From Acanthornis magna (lineage: Eukaryota; Chordata; Aves; Passeriformes; Acanthizidae): DNA of 64,000 nucleotides. Below are positions 1 through 10,280 of this stretch, one piece after another. The DNA lies in contig JAWUZG010000332.1 of the NCBI GenBank assembly GCA_036785705.1, forward strand, positions 868,001-932,000, in the 5' to 3' direction. Numbering within the stretch: position 1 is the stretch's first letter; each line of letters starts with the position of its first letter. The notes below the pieces were generated by a model, which was not told the origin of the DNA, made no database searches, and saw only the letters and a program-made list of their open reading frames with translations. Made by a program: the position numbers and the translations under genes.

Positions 1-2848
1 TTTGTGTTTTGCAGTGGATGTGAAATAGTAGGATGGAATTCAGAAAAATATTGGTTCAGAGTTAACTTGTGTACCTTCCTAAAACTGAATTTGTATTATT
101 TTATATCTTTTAACTTGTTTTTGTAATGTAATATTTCAGTATCCCCAAAAAATAAAAATACAAAAATCTCTCGCTTTGCTTGCTGTCATTTAAATTCTGA
201 TCAAGTTATCTAAACCCCTTAATTTCACCTGGTATTGGTGGAAAACTAGTCCAAGATACATTAAAATTTGTCATTTTCACAGATCAGTTCAGAAACCTTG
301 TTATAAAAATTTCAGGATATTCAGGTAATTTTTGGAAGTGGTTTTTTTATAAACTTTAGAAGATGGACTATGAACTTCTCGTACACATTTATAATCTGTC
401 AGCAATTACCGGCTATGTTCGATAGGAACTTTGTAGCTTTTGCTTTGATTAGGAAACCATTAACACACTTAACTCATGTGAGTGCCTGCGAGACCTCTGG
501 ATATGCCAGCAGCTTTTCAAATCGACTCTGCCACTGGATGATGGCAAAGGTGGATTGGAATCATGTTTGAGTGCCTCTGTTCCTTACTTTCCAAGAGATC
601 CCAGAGGAAGGTGCTGGGTAATTGCTCATTCACTCTGAGAGCTCTCTCTTCATTATAAAATAAATAAATGAATAAAAATGAAAGAGGAAATCACACCATT
701 TGCTAAGTAGACCAGACATTACTTCATAATTGTTCAGCAGAGAAGAGGGGGAACAAAATCCTGTGCTCTAAACCGTGCAAGCACAAGAGAAGAAATTAAG
801 GAACCTTCTGTACTTATTCTGAAGACAACTTGTTTCATCTACTTACTAGGTAAGGAACTTCCCCTTTGTAAAGCTCTTTTGTTGATCAATATTAGACTGA
901 AATAATTTTTTTTTTAAGTTGGAACTGAATGGACCATTTTTCTAAATTATGAACACTGTTGCAGTTTTCTTTTTGTAAATTAGTACAGACATGACAGATT
1001 TTTGTATGTGTCAGTTTTATTATGACAGAGATTTGAGGAATGTGTAAATCCAGCTAAGATGGACATAATACCTAAGCGTAGCAGTAATTTTATTCTACCC
1101 CTTCTTCTTTTGATACGCTTGGCATACCCCAGTAGAGCAGGATGGAATAGCAAGTATCTCTCTGCCATGGTCTGTAAGGGAGTCCTGTGGCCATTAAATC
1201 TGAAATGTCACCTGTCAGAAGCAAGGCTACCTGAGCCATGAAGGACCCAGGCAGCAGCAGAGGAGAAGGCTGAGGCAGAACTGATGCAGCGCTTGGTGTT
1301 CAGGAAATGGAACACACAGGATACTTCTCCTGTTCATTTTAAGTGTGTCAGCTGCCTTGTTGTGCAGCAGATGTGGCAGGCTGGCTCTGGGATCTCCTTT
1401 CAAGCCAATCAGGACAAGTTTTGGAAGAGAGAACAGCTTATAATTTGCTGCCTTGCTAATAAAAAGGAGATGTGAAAGAGAAGAGCAATTGTCTGCTGGG
1501 CTGTCTGACTGAGGAACAGGCGTCAGAACTCTACAGGTGCAGGGGAGTGTAGAAAAAACCATCATGTTCACAGCGCTGCCTGACAGCGGAAACATGGGTA
1601 CTGAAGCGAGGAGTTTGTAGTGGACAAGGCTGGGTGGAAGCAGTTTCAAAGCCTGCTAGATAAGCCCACTCAGGGCTACAGCCTGCTCCGTCATCCAGGA
1701 CACAAATAGACACTTTGCTTCACTATTGCTTGGATTACAACTACAGAGGTGAATTAAAGTTGAGGCTGTTTCGTTTCAGGTGCCTTAGTGTTTTGATACT
1801 TTAAAATTTTATTTCTCTGCTTTTCTGTTAGAGCATTTATTATTGCCAGATTCTAATTTGAAAATGTGGGCAAAGAATCATATGTTTTTGTCTCAGTGTT
1901 AGATTAGACAGCATGCTGATCAGTGAAATTTCCCTGATAGAGGCTGTCCTCTGCCTTCAGAGAGCACTGCAGCTCTGTGCTGATTTGGGAATCTAATGGC
2001 ACCTGCAGATTAAACCTGAAACAAACCAACAAAAGTCTGCTGAGAGACAAGAGGGCTTTTCTATTTGCACAGTGTTCATAAAATAATATATTGATATCAG
2101 GTTGGCATTGGCTAAAAGAGAGATTTAGAATAACTCACTGGGGATTTGGAGGAAATATTAAAAGCCCACTTGGTTAAAATACTCTTTAGATAAAATACTC
2201 TTTAAAATACTCTCTAGAGGTTTTTCAGTCACCTCTCCAACATAATTTTTCTTTTTCTAACAAGAATCCCGAGATAACCAATACAACCAATAATATGAGA
2301 CAGTGAGGACAAACCATTTGGGGTTACAACAAACTGCTTTAGAGCAAACCTGATACAAGGATAAACCTCTCCATTTGAAGCAGTAACTCTGGTGATCTCT
2401 TCTCCCAAATTCTCCCTGATGTCTCTGATATTTCTAATTGCAACACGTCAGTTAAAATAAACCTGCACAATAGTCATATGGTATTGAGAGAACTCAAAAT
2501 TACAAAGGACTGCAAATATTTAGGATGCTACTGTCTTGTTCATGGAGATTACCAGGACTGATGGCATGGAAAGCATGGGAATTCTTTAGCTGCTTCAGGT
2601 CAGTCAAGCATTGCAGCCTAATGCATTGATACAATGGCTTGGCAGTGCTGCTGTGTCTGTGGAATCTTCTGAAAGTTTGAGCAGGATCAGATGAAGGTCC
2701 CTGCTTGTGCTCATGCTCTGCAGGAAGTCTTCCTAAATTTCACATTGAACATTCTCTTTTACGCTGAATGCCCTCAAACTCTAATCACAGGAAGAAGAAC
2801 CAAAATCTTCAAGAAGAACCAAATCTTCAAAAGGACATCCATCAAAGA
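1..2848. other. Unique AT-rich noncoding DNA
   Basis: No recognisable gene. The first 14 bases resemble a splice acceptor (T-rich run ending in CAG), and an AATAAA hexamer lies at 151-156, so a terminal exon of a plus-strand transcript is possible but weak. A short ATAA-type simple repeat sits at about 653-686. The section at about 1200-1720 is somewhat richer in G+C and holds open frames on both strands, up to 140 codons. Their predicted peptides are low-complexity and show no domain I can name, so I treat them as chance frames. The rest shows nothing. Confidence 0.6.
653..686. repeat. ATAA-type simple repeat
   Basis: A short imperfect run of ATAA/AATG units. It explains the local lack of G and C and has no coding value. 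Confidence 0.6.
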
Positions 2849-3042
2849 CATATAGATATAGATATAGATATATGATACAGATATAGATATAGATACAGAT
2901 GATATAGATATAGATGATATAGATATAGATGATATAGATATAGATATATAGATATAGATATAGATATTGATATAGATAGATATATAGATATAGATATAGA
3001 TATGGATATAGATATAGATATAGATATATTAGATATAGATAG
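2849..3042. repeat. GATATA microsatellite with 15-bp substructure
   Basis: About 190 bases of tandem GATATA hexamers with scattered changes. Between about 2900 and 2944 the array resolves into three copies of a 15-base unit (two hexamers plus GAT). A GA-rich patch follows, then a weak ATATAC run to about 3080. On the minus strand the array creates two overlapping open frames rich in Tyr, Leu, Ile and Ser; these are by-products of the repeat, not genes. Arrays like this are usually length-polymorphic. Confidence 0.95.
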
Positions 3043-3082
3043 GAAGAGAGAGATGTACACACCCAGATATATACACATATGC

Positions 3083-4530
3083 AATGTGGTTTATGATTTC
3101 TTACTTCTATGAGAACTGAACTGTACTTAAGGACAATAAACATGCAGGCTATTTTTTTTGTGGCCATCACAGGAAGAGAAAAATGTGGAACATTATTTCA
3201 CAAGATGACACATGGATGGGTGTTTTTTTATAAAGTCTTAGGAAAAAAGGGTGTGGCTATCATCTTTTTAGTGGGTAATTAGACAGTTTATATCCAAAAC
3301 TCCCCAGATGTAAATAGACCTAAATATTTATAGTTGCATCTGTATATTTGAAAATACACTACCTTGCATTTAACTCTACCACTCTGTGGGGAGTACGTTC
3401 TTGACAGAAATGAGATGTTTTGATTCACCAGAAAACAGTTAAAAATACAACAATAACAAAGTAGTACACAAACAAAAATAGTGGTGGTATTTTTATATGT
3501 CCATATAAAGAGTTTCTTGGAATACATTATGTCAGTCCTCATTTATTTCATCTTGAAATACCCAAACCTTTATTTCCTGTATTACATCCAGTCTTGTAAC
3601 AATCCTAAAACATTATTAGTGTCCAATAACATGTAGTCAGGTGCTTATAAAAAAAGCCTCTTAAGCATTGTGCAAAAAACCCACATCCTAAGAGTTGTTT
3701 CTGATGGAGTGCAGGACATTAAAATGCTGCTAGATGATATCCCAGCTTGGGTTTAAAGAATTAATGAAGAACAAATGTTCTAACTGACATGTAAGCATGA
3801 AATTCTCTCTGTGGTTGACCTTCATTCTTCTGCAGTTAGTTAATGAGGATTCTCTTTGTTATCTTTCTTGTCGAAGAACCTCAGGGCCTTGTATCATTAT
3901 TGAATGAACACAATGTCACCTCAGCTGGCAGAAATGTTTTGTCTTTTGTCAGGAAAAGAAGTTTCCTTGTGTCAGCTGGTGAAAGCACAACACGGCAACA
4001 AGCAACTGAGACCAGACATTTCAATTCAGCTAACTTAGCCCAGTGGAGATGTTGAACCTGCTGCAGTTGTTTTGATCAAAATATTCAGGCTTCATTATTC
4101 TATGACTCTTGCATCTACTTCTCAAGTTGTGATGCACTGTTATAAATTAATGATAAACAAAAGCATTTTATCTGGAGAACTGCTCTCAATATTCCCCTTT
4201 TGACAGTTAATTTCCATTTGTTGCAGAACAGTTTGTATTTTTTTTGAAATGAAAGCTTAAAGAACAGCTGCTTTTTATCTGATTCAAAATGACAAGTGTA
4301 TTGTTAACTACCAGAGGATCTTGTGAGGTGGGGATCACATCTGCTCAGAAAACTGGAGCTGTAACTTTGAGCTCTTCTGTGAGCTGTCTCTCTTATGCAG
4401 AGCTGGAGAAGGAGTAGAATGATAATTGCAAACTTCCTTCAACATGAGCATATTATATGGGGTGCCTCCAACACCCATATGGTTTCCCCATTGCTCAGGG
4501 TACCTGTGGTCATTACTCACAGCAGAAAAG
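3083..4530. other. Unique AT-rich noncoding DNA
   Basis: No gene or recognisable repeat. Open frames do not exceed about 100 codons and look random. Confidence 0.6.
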
Positions 4531-4532
4531 TC

Positions 4533-4666
4533 CCACCAAAAAAAACCACAGAAAACCCCCACCACCACCATCAAAAACAAACAACCCCCCCCCAAACAAA
4601 CAAACAAACCCAAAAACCCCAAACAAACAAACAAACAAAAAAACACCCAAAAAAGAAAACCCCACC
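4533..4666 (+). repeat. A/C-only low-complexity tract
   Basis: About 130 bases made almost entirely of A and C on the plus strand: CCACCA, a run of nine C, then AAAC tandem units. It contains only two or three other bases. It produces stop-poor frames in several registers here, with Lys/Thr/Asn/Pro-rich products on plus and Phe/Gly/Val/Cys-rich products on minus. These should not be called genes. Confidence 0.9.
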
Positions 4667-5027
4667 TCTTCTATTTGTGTTTAAAATGGCACAGAGTGAA
4701 AGTGAAATGGAAGAGGAGAGAAGGCATTCATGGGAAACAGTGCAAGAAAAGGTTATTCGTGAATTATTCATCCAGGTGTTTATATACAAGACAGTTGATA
4801 TGGGAGCTTATCATGGCCATACAGATCTCTGTTCAAGGAAGGACAGATGTGCAGATTGCAAGTGGTAGAAAAGTTTTACAAATAAAAAAGCAAATACCCT
4901 TTTTCCATCCATTTGGCTACTAAGAAAATATACCTGACACTTAGGAGCACTTTCCTGTTTCTTGTTGTATGGGGACACATGGAGAACAGCCTTTTTTTTT
5001 AATCTTGACCCCCTTCCAGATAAAGAA

Positions 5028-5089
5028 AAAACAAAACAAACAACAAAACACACCAAACCAAACACCAGAAAACCATAACAAAACCCTCA
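5028..5089 (+). repeat. A/C-rich tract abutting CR1
   Basis: AAAC, ACCAAAC and AACAAAACC units with almost no G or T. It ends directly where CR1 homology begins, so it sits at the 3' side of the minus-strand CR1, where the normal CR1 tail is missing. Confidence 0.85.
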
Positions 5090-5442
5090 GAGCCTGTCCA
5101 ACCTGGCCTTGAACGCTTTCAAGGATAGGGAAACCACAACTTCTCTGGGCAACCTGTGCCAGTGTCTCACCACCCTCCCAGTATAAAGGATTTTTTCCTA
5201 ATAATCCATCTAATCTTTCCCTCTGGCAGTGGGAAGCTATTTCCCCTTGTCCTGTCAGTCCAGGCCTTTGTCCAAGGTCCCTCTCCCTCTCTCTTGGAGC
5301 CCCTCTAGGCCCTGGAAGGGGCTCTGAGGTGTCCCCAGAGCTTTCTCTTCTCCAGGTTGAACAGCCCCCGCTCTCTCAGCCTGTCTTCACTGGAGAGGAG
5401 CTCCAGCCCTCTGAGCATCTTCCTGACTCTCCTGTGCCATAA
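5090..5442 (-). mobile_element. CR1 LINE 3' fragment
   Basis: Read on the minus strand, this follows the standard order of the avian CR1 non-LTR retrotransposon 3' region. It runs from a segment on reduced errors and 'aggctgagagag', through 'ggagaagag', 'gacaggacaagggg', 'attaggaaaaaatcc', 'gagggtggtgagacactgg', 'cacaggttgcccagagaag' and 'ttcaaggccaggttgga'. No reverse-transcriptase frame is present, so the copy is a dead 5'-truncated insertion. It also stops before the usual CR1 end: the last part and the terminal 8-base repeats are absent, and an A/C tract takes their place. The similarity is clear, so the copy is moderately young. Confidence 0.95.
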
Positions 5443-6227
5443 TGCTCTTTCCATTACACAAGGACATATTCACATTTTAATAAATCACAGCAGGATCACT
5501 CTGTCAAAGCTTTCTATGAGAACCATCCTAGGAAAGGAAAAAAATCAGTGATCAGGCTTTCCTTTGGAAAGTGAGAGACATAGGCAAGATTTTTTACTCC
5601 AGTTAATATTTGTCTATTTTGTTAATCAGAGATGCTTTCTCTCATTCTAGGATTTTGATCAGAATTTTATTTTGCCACTTTTACTTTCGAAAGTATGGGG
5701 GAGCTAGGCTATTATAAAATAAATTGCTTGTGATAAATCGGATAAGAATAAAACATCATTGGAAATTTCAGATCACTCCAAGTTGAACCCTTGTGCGAGA
5801 TAATGGTGATTATTTTATTTAAATAGATTTGCCTACTTTAATGTTGTGAAGAGCAATACTCTGCTATATTCTGTGTCATAAGGTAATGAGCAACAGCAAA
5901 TGAGAGCTGAAATTATATGATATTTTCAGAGGTTTTGTTGTGTTGCACTTTGCCTTAAAGTCACTATCCCTTTTTTTTAAAGAGTATTAGATTATTAGAT
6001 ACACATTATTATCAATCCCAATAGTTATTAATGTAAAATGGGAAGGAATGGCATTTGTGAGGTTTGTTATCCCAGTATCCGTCTTATCTTCTATCTCATA
6101 AACGGCATTTTTGAGCTGACAGGGACATATGTTTTCTTAAAGTCATTAAAGTAATGCTGTATTAAATACTTATCTAAAGTAAGACAAGTACAACTGTGAT
6201 ACCTTCTGGTTATTAGGATGCATATGT
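5443..6227. other. AT-rich noncoding DNA
   Basis: Nothing recognisable: no repeat, no long open frame, no RNA gene. Confidence 0.6.
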
Positions 6228-6344
6228 CTAATATACATTCATTTTGGAGTCCCTTAGGGACAGCCTTGTTATTAATACAGCAAAGAACAGCTGAGTGAGC
6301 ATATGGTTTATTAAGACATGCTTATATTAATTATATGTGAATAC
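6228..6344 (+). repeat. Unnamed interspersed element, copy A
   Basis: This segment aligns over about 117 bases with 10164-10280 in the same orientation, at roughly three quarters identity by eye. Shared blocks include CTAATA, GGGACAG, GAACAG, AGCATATGGTTTA, TTAATT and TATGT.AATA. It lacks CR1, tRNA-SINE or LTR landmarks. It could be an old SINE or DNA-transposon relic, or an ancient local duplication of a regulatory element about 3.9 kb apart. I cannot name the family. Confidence 0.7.
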
Positions 6345-7980
6345 TATTCAAAAGGGTCACTGGTTTATAACTGAGAGACCCTTTGTGATCACTACTTTGA
6401 AACTCAAAGCTCAGTAGGATTACTCTTGATCCAATCTATTTGTCTCTGGCTGGAAAAATCATTATATTTGTGTCTAGGTTGGAAATTAATGAAACACTTC
6501 AGAATTTAAGACCGTGACAGCTCAAGCAATTAATGAATATGCAAAACTGAAGGAAATTTTGCAGGCATGATGAAATTGCATGTGGGAAGTCTAGAGCTCA
6601 CATATTTCTCTAATACCTTATGCAGCAATCTGATCCATAATTCAGTCTTACACAATGTATATAATAAAGCAGAATAATGTAGTAGTTGAAGGTCAAAATT
6701 AAAAAACAATTATAATCCTGTCTGCATGGCTTCCATCCTGTACTGCTCAACTGATTTGCTTTTAAATATGGTAATTCCTGCTCTGTTACCTAAAACCAGT
6801 GAAAATTGATGATGATCTGTTATTCTTAAGGCTGTTTTTCATTCCAGGAGAGGACACAGCCCTCACTGTCTCCCACAGTGCATCACTGCATCTTTTACTG
6901 GAGTGCCAGGCAGAAGATTGTTTAAGCATGAAAACAAAAGTAACATGGATTCAGTCTTGGAGAAGAAGACGCAGTGTGGAACAAGCTGAGGACTGTTCAG
7001 TTTTATCTTTCTTTTTCTCACTCTGAATCTCCTCTGATCCCAGAAAAGGTGCAGTTTATACCTAACACCTAAATTCAGGTGTTCTGTGTCAGCTTTGCTT
7101 GACTAATGACAAGTTACAGAGTTCCTGTGACACTGCTGGGACAGAGCAGGCTGTGCCTGGCCTTGGCTGTCACTTGGCTCCTGAGCCAGGGCCTGGCACA
7201 GAACACAACTGCAGGAAAAAAAATGCACTGAGAGGAAGGACTGTTTCATTAATGTTTCTCCTTGTTCTGTGGATAAAAAGAGAGTGCCATATTGGATATT
7301 TTCCTCTGTTAGCAGAATCTGAAAATTCAAACATAATGAGCTGGGCTCCAGAATTGTGAAAGTAAATCAGTACAGTAAGAACAACCTTCCGATAACATTT
7401 TCTATACAGTGTATTTCCTCTACATTTTTTGAAAACTCAGGCATACTTTTCAGTATTACTTCAAGAGTATTAAGGCAGGATCGATTAATAATTCACATCT
7501 AAAGCCCTTCAACCATCATGCAGTCAGTCTCGGGGCATTGAGGCATTAATACAAATTCAGCTGTGAGATGTGGAAGAGAAAATGTTGGTCCAAGTGTATA
7601 AAAGTAAGAACAATGTAAATACTTTTGCACTCCTGGGTGTGTGACTAACTTAAAACTTTCCTGGGATGTTTAGCAGTCTGAAGGGTGGGAGGTAACAAAG
7701 GCAGTGTGTCCCCAGTGTTCCCCACCAAGGATGAGGAGGCTCTTCCTGACCAGCGGTGCCATTCCAGCCATGTTCCTGAGCCTCAGTTTCCCCAGCTGTG
7801 AACAGAGCACCGTGGAGCATTGTACACCTAAAATAAGAGCTGTGGGTCTAGACTGGGAGCACTTCACAGTTATCCAAAAAAACCTCAGGGACTTTAAGTT
7901 TCTAGGATAAGAAAACAGTCTAGAAATCCAAATTCTAATGTCGGCTGAGCAGCTGTGTTGGCAAGGCACATTACTCTAAT
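6345..7980. other. Mostly noncoding DNA with a POU-like site
   Basis: Around 6527-6546 an AATTAATGAAT homeodomain-type core is followed directly by ATGCAAAA, an octamer-like POU site, with a further TTGCAT downstream. The rest, including short frames near 6799-7359 and 7670-7969, shows no domain or splice context I can support. Confidence 0.45.
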
Positions 7981-7983
7981 CCA

Positions 7984-8400
7984 GCGTGTCCCTGGGTGCC
8001 CAAGTCCAACAGTTGTGGCGTAGAGGGGACGAAGGTCACGAGCTGCCTCGCGAAGAGCTCCGCGCTGGTCGCAACCCAGTGGCGTCGAGCAGTGGAGTTG
8101 TGACCAAATCCCAGAACTGCACCCTGCATCCAGGAGAAACCACTGGAAAAGGAATGTGCAGTCATGCTATTACAGGGCCACGTCACTGGGAGAGCATGGC
8201 ATAGCCCCAATCCGTTCCAGATTGTGACTCCACTCTTGAGTGGGAATCTTATGTCATTCCCCACATCGTGTGGTGTGGGAGTCATGTCGTCGTCCATTTA
8301 TCATCCAAATTCCTGGGCGAAAATACTGATTTCGACCACAGTGGGTGGGCCACCGTTACTTAACCTGGAAAAGGTACGTGCACGCGTGTGTGTTCAGTAA
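7984..8400. promoter_or_regulatory. CpG-dense patch, possible promoter or young insertion
   Basis: I count about 22 CpG dinucleotides in some 400 bases, far above the surrounding DNA, with CTCGCG, TCCGCG and GTCGTCG clusters. A strong donor-like site, AAG|GTACGTG, lies at 8371-8380, so the patch could be a first exon with a small CpG island on the plus strand. Alternatively it is a not-yet-decayed transposable element, since recent insertions keep CpG. An open minus frame crosses it (7971-8297, 108 codons) but has no motif I recognise. I see no TATA box at a convincing distance. Confidence 0.35.
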
Positions 8401-8581
8401 ATAGCCCAGCAACGAAATGGAATTCTGATTTACAAATATACACTTTTTCTCAGAAATTCTGAAGTTCAGCCATAAGATTATCCACAGAGAAGAAATTTGC
8501 AGTAGCACTTTCTGGCACTACTTCAAAGACCACCATATTAAGCAAAGCAGCTCTGACTTGGAGGGGACAACAAATGGGCCA

Positions 8582-8634
8582 CAGGTGTGGGGGGCAGGTG
8601 TCAGGTGTATGGGGCAGGTGTGGGGGGCAGGGGC
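8582..8634 (+). repeat. 20-bp G-rich minisatellite, about 2.5 copies
   Basis: A CAGGTGT-containing 20-base unit is repeated at 8582 and 8602, with the G-run part of a third copy. Each unit holds G-runs of four to six, so the plus strand could form a G-quadruplex. Confidence 0.7.
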
Positions 8635-9450
8635 CTGGGGCTCGTTAGGAGTTTGTTATGTCACAGGTGCTGTGAGTTAAGCTGAGCGGTTCGTCACTGC
8701 CCAGGGCCCACCGAGGCCCTCAGGCTTTGCCCTCAGCTGGGCCGGGCTGGCTGTGGCGCCATTTGCCGGCTCCCCTCAGAAGGTGAGGGTGGAGGTGGAG
8801 GAGAGGTTTGGCCGTGTGGGACTGCTCTGGCTGCTCCCCCTGCCCTGCCACACTGGACACCAGCAGAGGCTCCTCAGCCTGTGGCTGGGGTCTGGCAGGA
8901 CACTGTGCCCCTGTGAGGCACTTGGTGAGGAACAGCCTGGAACAGCGCGGGAGTGTTGGAGTTCCTTCGAGGAAGAGACCTTCTGAGCTCTCCCTGGCTC
9001 ACGTAAAGTGAAAAAAGACAAAACCTGGTGAGTTTAGTTGATTTGTTTGTATTTGGTTGGGTGTAAAAGATGCTCTCAGGAAGTAAGCTGGCATTTTCCT
9101 GTGCTGGCTGGGTTTTTAATCCCCTATTTCCAGGTGTGTGAGGGAGCCATGCGTGGCCATTTGGGCTGCAGGAAGGATGGCCAGCACCTCCAGCCTGGCT
9201 GAGGGGATGAGAGCACCCACAGCATCCTTTGGGCTGCAGCTCTGCAGCTCTGGGGAGCTTCAGTTCCTTTCGTGAGCTATTCAAGGGGAAACACTAAAAC
9301 AGAGATTGGAAAGGATGGGAGGAGCTGTAGCCTTCCTTGAGGAGAAGCATTTTACAGTTACAGTCGGCAAGCAGGCTTTGGTAGGTAGCCCTTGATGGCT
9401 GTCTCTCCCCTGTGAAGAAGAGGCCTTACTAGTTCCAAATCTCTCTCTGT
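8635..9450. other. G+C-rich noncoding patch
   Basis: Richer in G+C than its surroundings, especially 8690-9000 and 9130-9260, with overlapping short frames on both strands (up to 136 codons on minus). High G+C lowers stop frequency, so the frames are weak evidence. There is a donor-like AAG|GTGAGG at about 8781 after a pyrimidine-poor acceptor at about 8736. No domain is recognised. Confidence 0.4.
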
Positions 9451-9451
9451 A

Positions 9452-9469
9452 TTTTTTTTTTTTTTTTTT
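9452..9469 (+). repeat. Poly-T run (18 T)
   Basis: An uninterrupted run of 18 T. There is no retrogene or SINE body next to it that I recognise. Confidence 0.9.
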
Positions 9470-10163
9470 GGCATTTAGTTTTTAAACCTTTTTAGTCACT
9501 AAATCTTGTAGCTTTTTACTAAGCCTTGTAGGTGACCTGAAGAAAAGACAGATTTTGTGGGTGGTTTTTCAGTCATACAATATATGCAAAGAAAAGAATA
9601 AATATAATTATAAAAACAGTAGGGCATAAAGGACTTTGCTGATTTCCCAAAATATTCTTCATAGCCTTCAAGAGCAAATACAAGCACCTGCTTTATTCAG
9701 TGCAGGGAGGCATCTGTTGGTTTCATTGGAAATGCGAACATATATTTCTGGAATGTTTGGTGGCTGAAATGAAGTTTTTATCTATTAAGCTTCAGATGTA
9801 AAGCTTTTTTCTGTTATGTATTCTTTCCTAACCTAATTAGTAAGCACTGCTGGTGTTTGACATATTTTAAGTGTCCTGGAAGCTGGAAAAAAAAATCTCC
9901 TAAATGGTGGTATGGTTGGTAAAGGACTGAAATTTTCTGACACTTTCAAACAGAAAATACTTGAAAGATAAGGAGGTGAGCATTTGGAAATTGACACAAT
10001 TCTATAAAGTTTTAATAGTGGAAGAGCCAGGTGCTGTACTTTAATCACACTGGAAGAAACAGCTGATGTATAGTGCAACAGTAATAATTCTAAGCTAGAA
10101 GCCTACAAATAATCTAGCTGCAAATTATATTGTCAAGAGAATCAAAATACTTTGTAATATATT
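9470..10163. other. AT-rich noncoding DNA
   Basis: No gene or repeat seen. A chance-looking 22-nt acceptor-donor pair occurs at 9954-9975 (plus); its length would shift the frame. Confidence 0.55.
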
Positions 10164-10280
10164 CTAATACATATTAATTTGAGAGCCCTATAGGGGACAG
10201 TCTGGTTATGAATACACAGAGGAACAGATGTGATAGCATATGGTTTACCAACTTGTATTTATGTTAATTCTATGTAAATA
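10164..10280 (+). repeat. Unnamed interspersed element, copy B
   Basis: Partner of 6228-6344, in the same orientation and with the same block order. The best-conserved core is AGCATATGGTTTA followed by TTAATT and TATGTAAATA. Flanks outside the aligned section do not match. This argues for a discrete element rather than a large recent duplication. Confidence 0.7.

Noticed and set aside
1227..1649. 140-codon minus frame
   Set aside because: No recognisable domain, splice sites or coding-like composition; it competes with overlapping frames on both strands.
2781..3170. 129- and 80-codon minus frames rich in Tyr, Leu and Ile
   Set aside because: They are translations of the GATATA microsatellite.
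4335..4923. Overlapping open frames of 75-165 codons on both strands
   Set aside because: The A/C-only tract lacks stops in several registers; the peptides are low-complexity.
7971..8297. 108-codon minus frame in the CpG patch
   Set aside because: High G+C lowers stop frequency and no motif is recognisable. The patch is reported for its CpG content instead.
9954..9975. 22-nt plus acceptor-donor pair
   Set aside because: Frame-shifting, AT-rich, and no coding signal.
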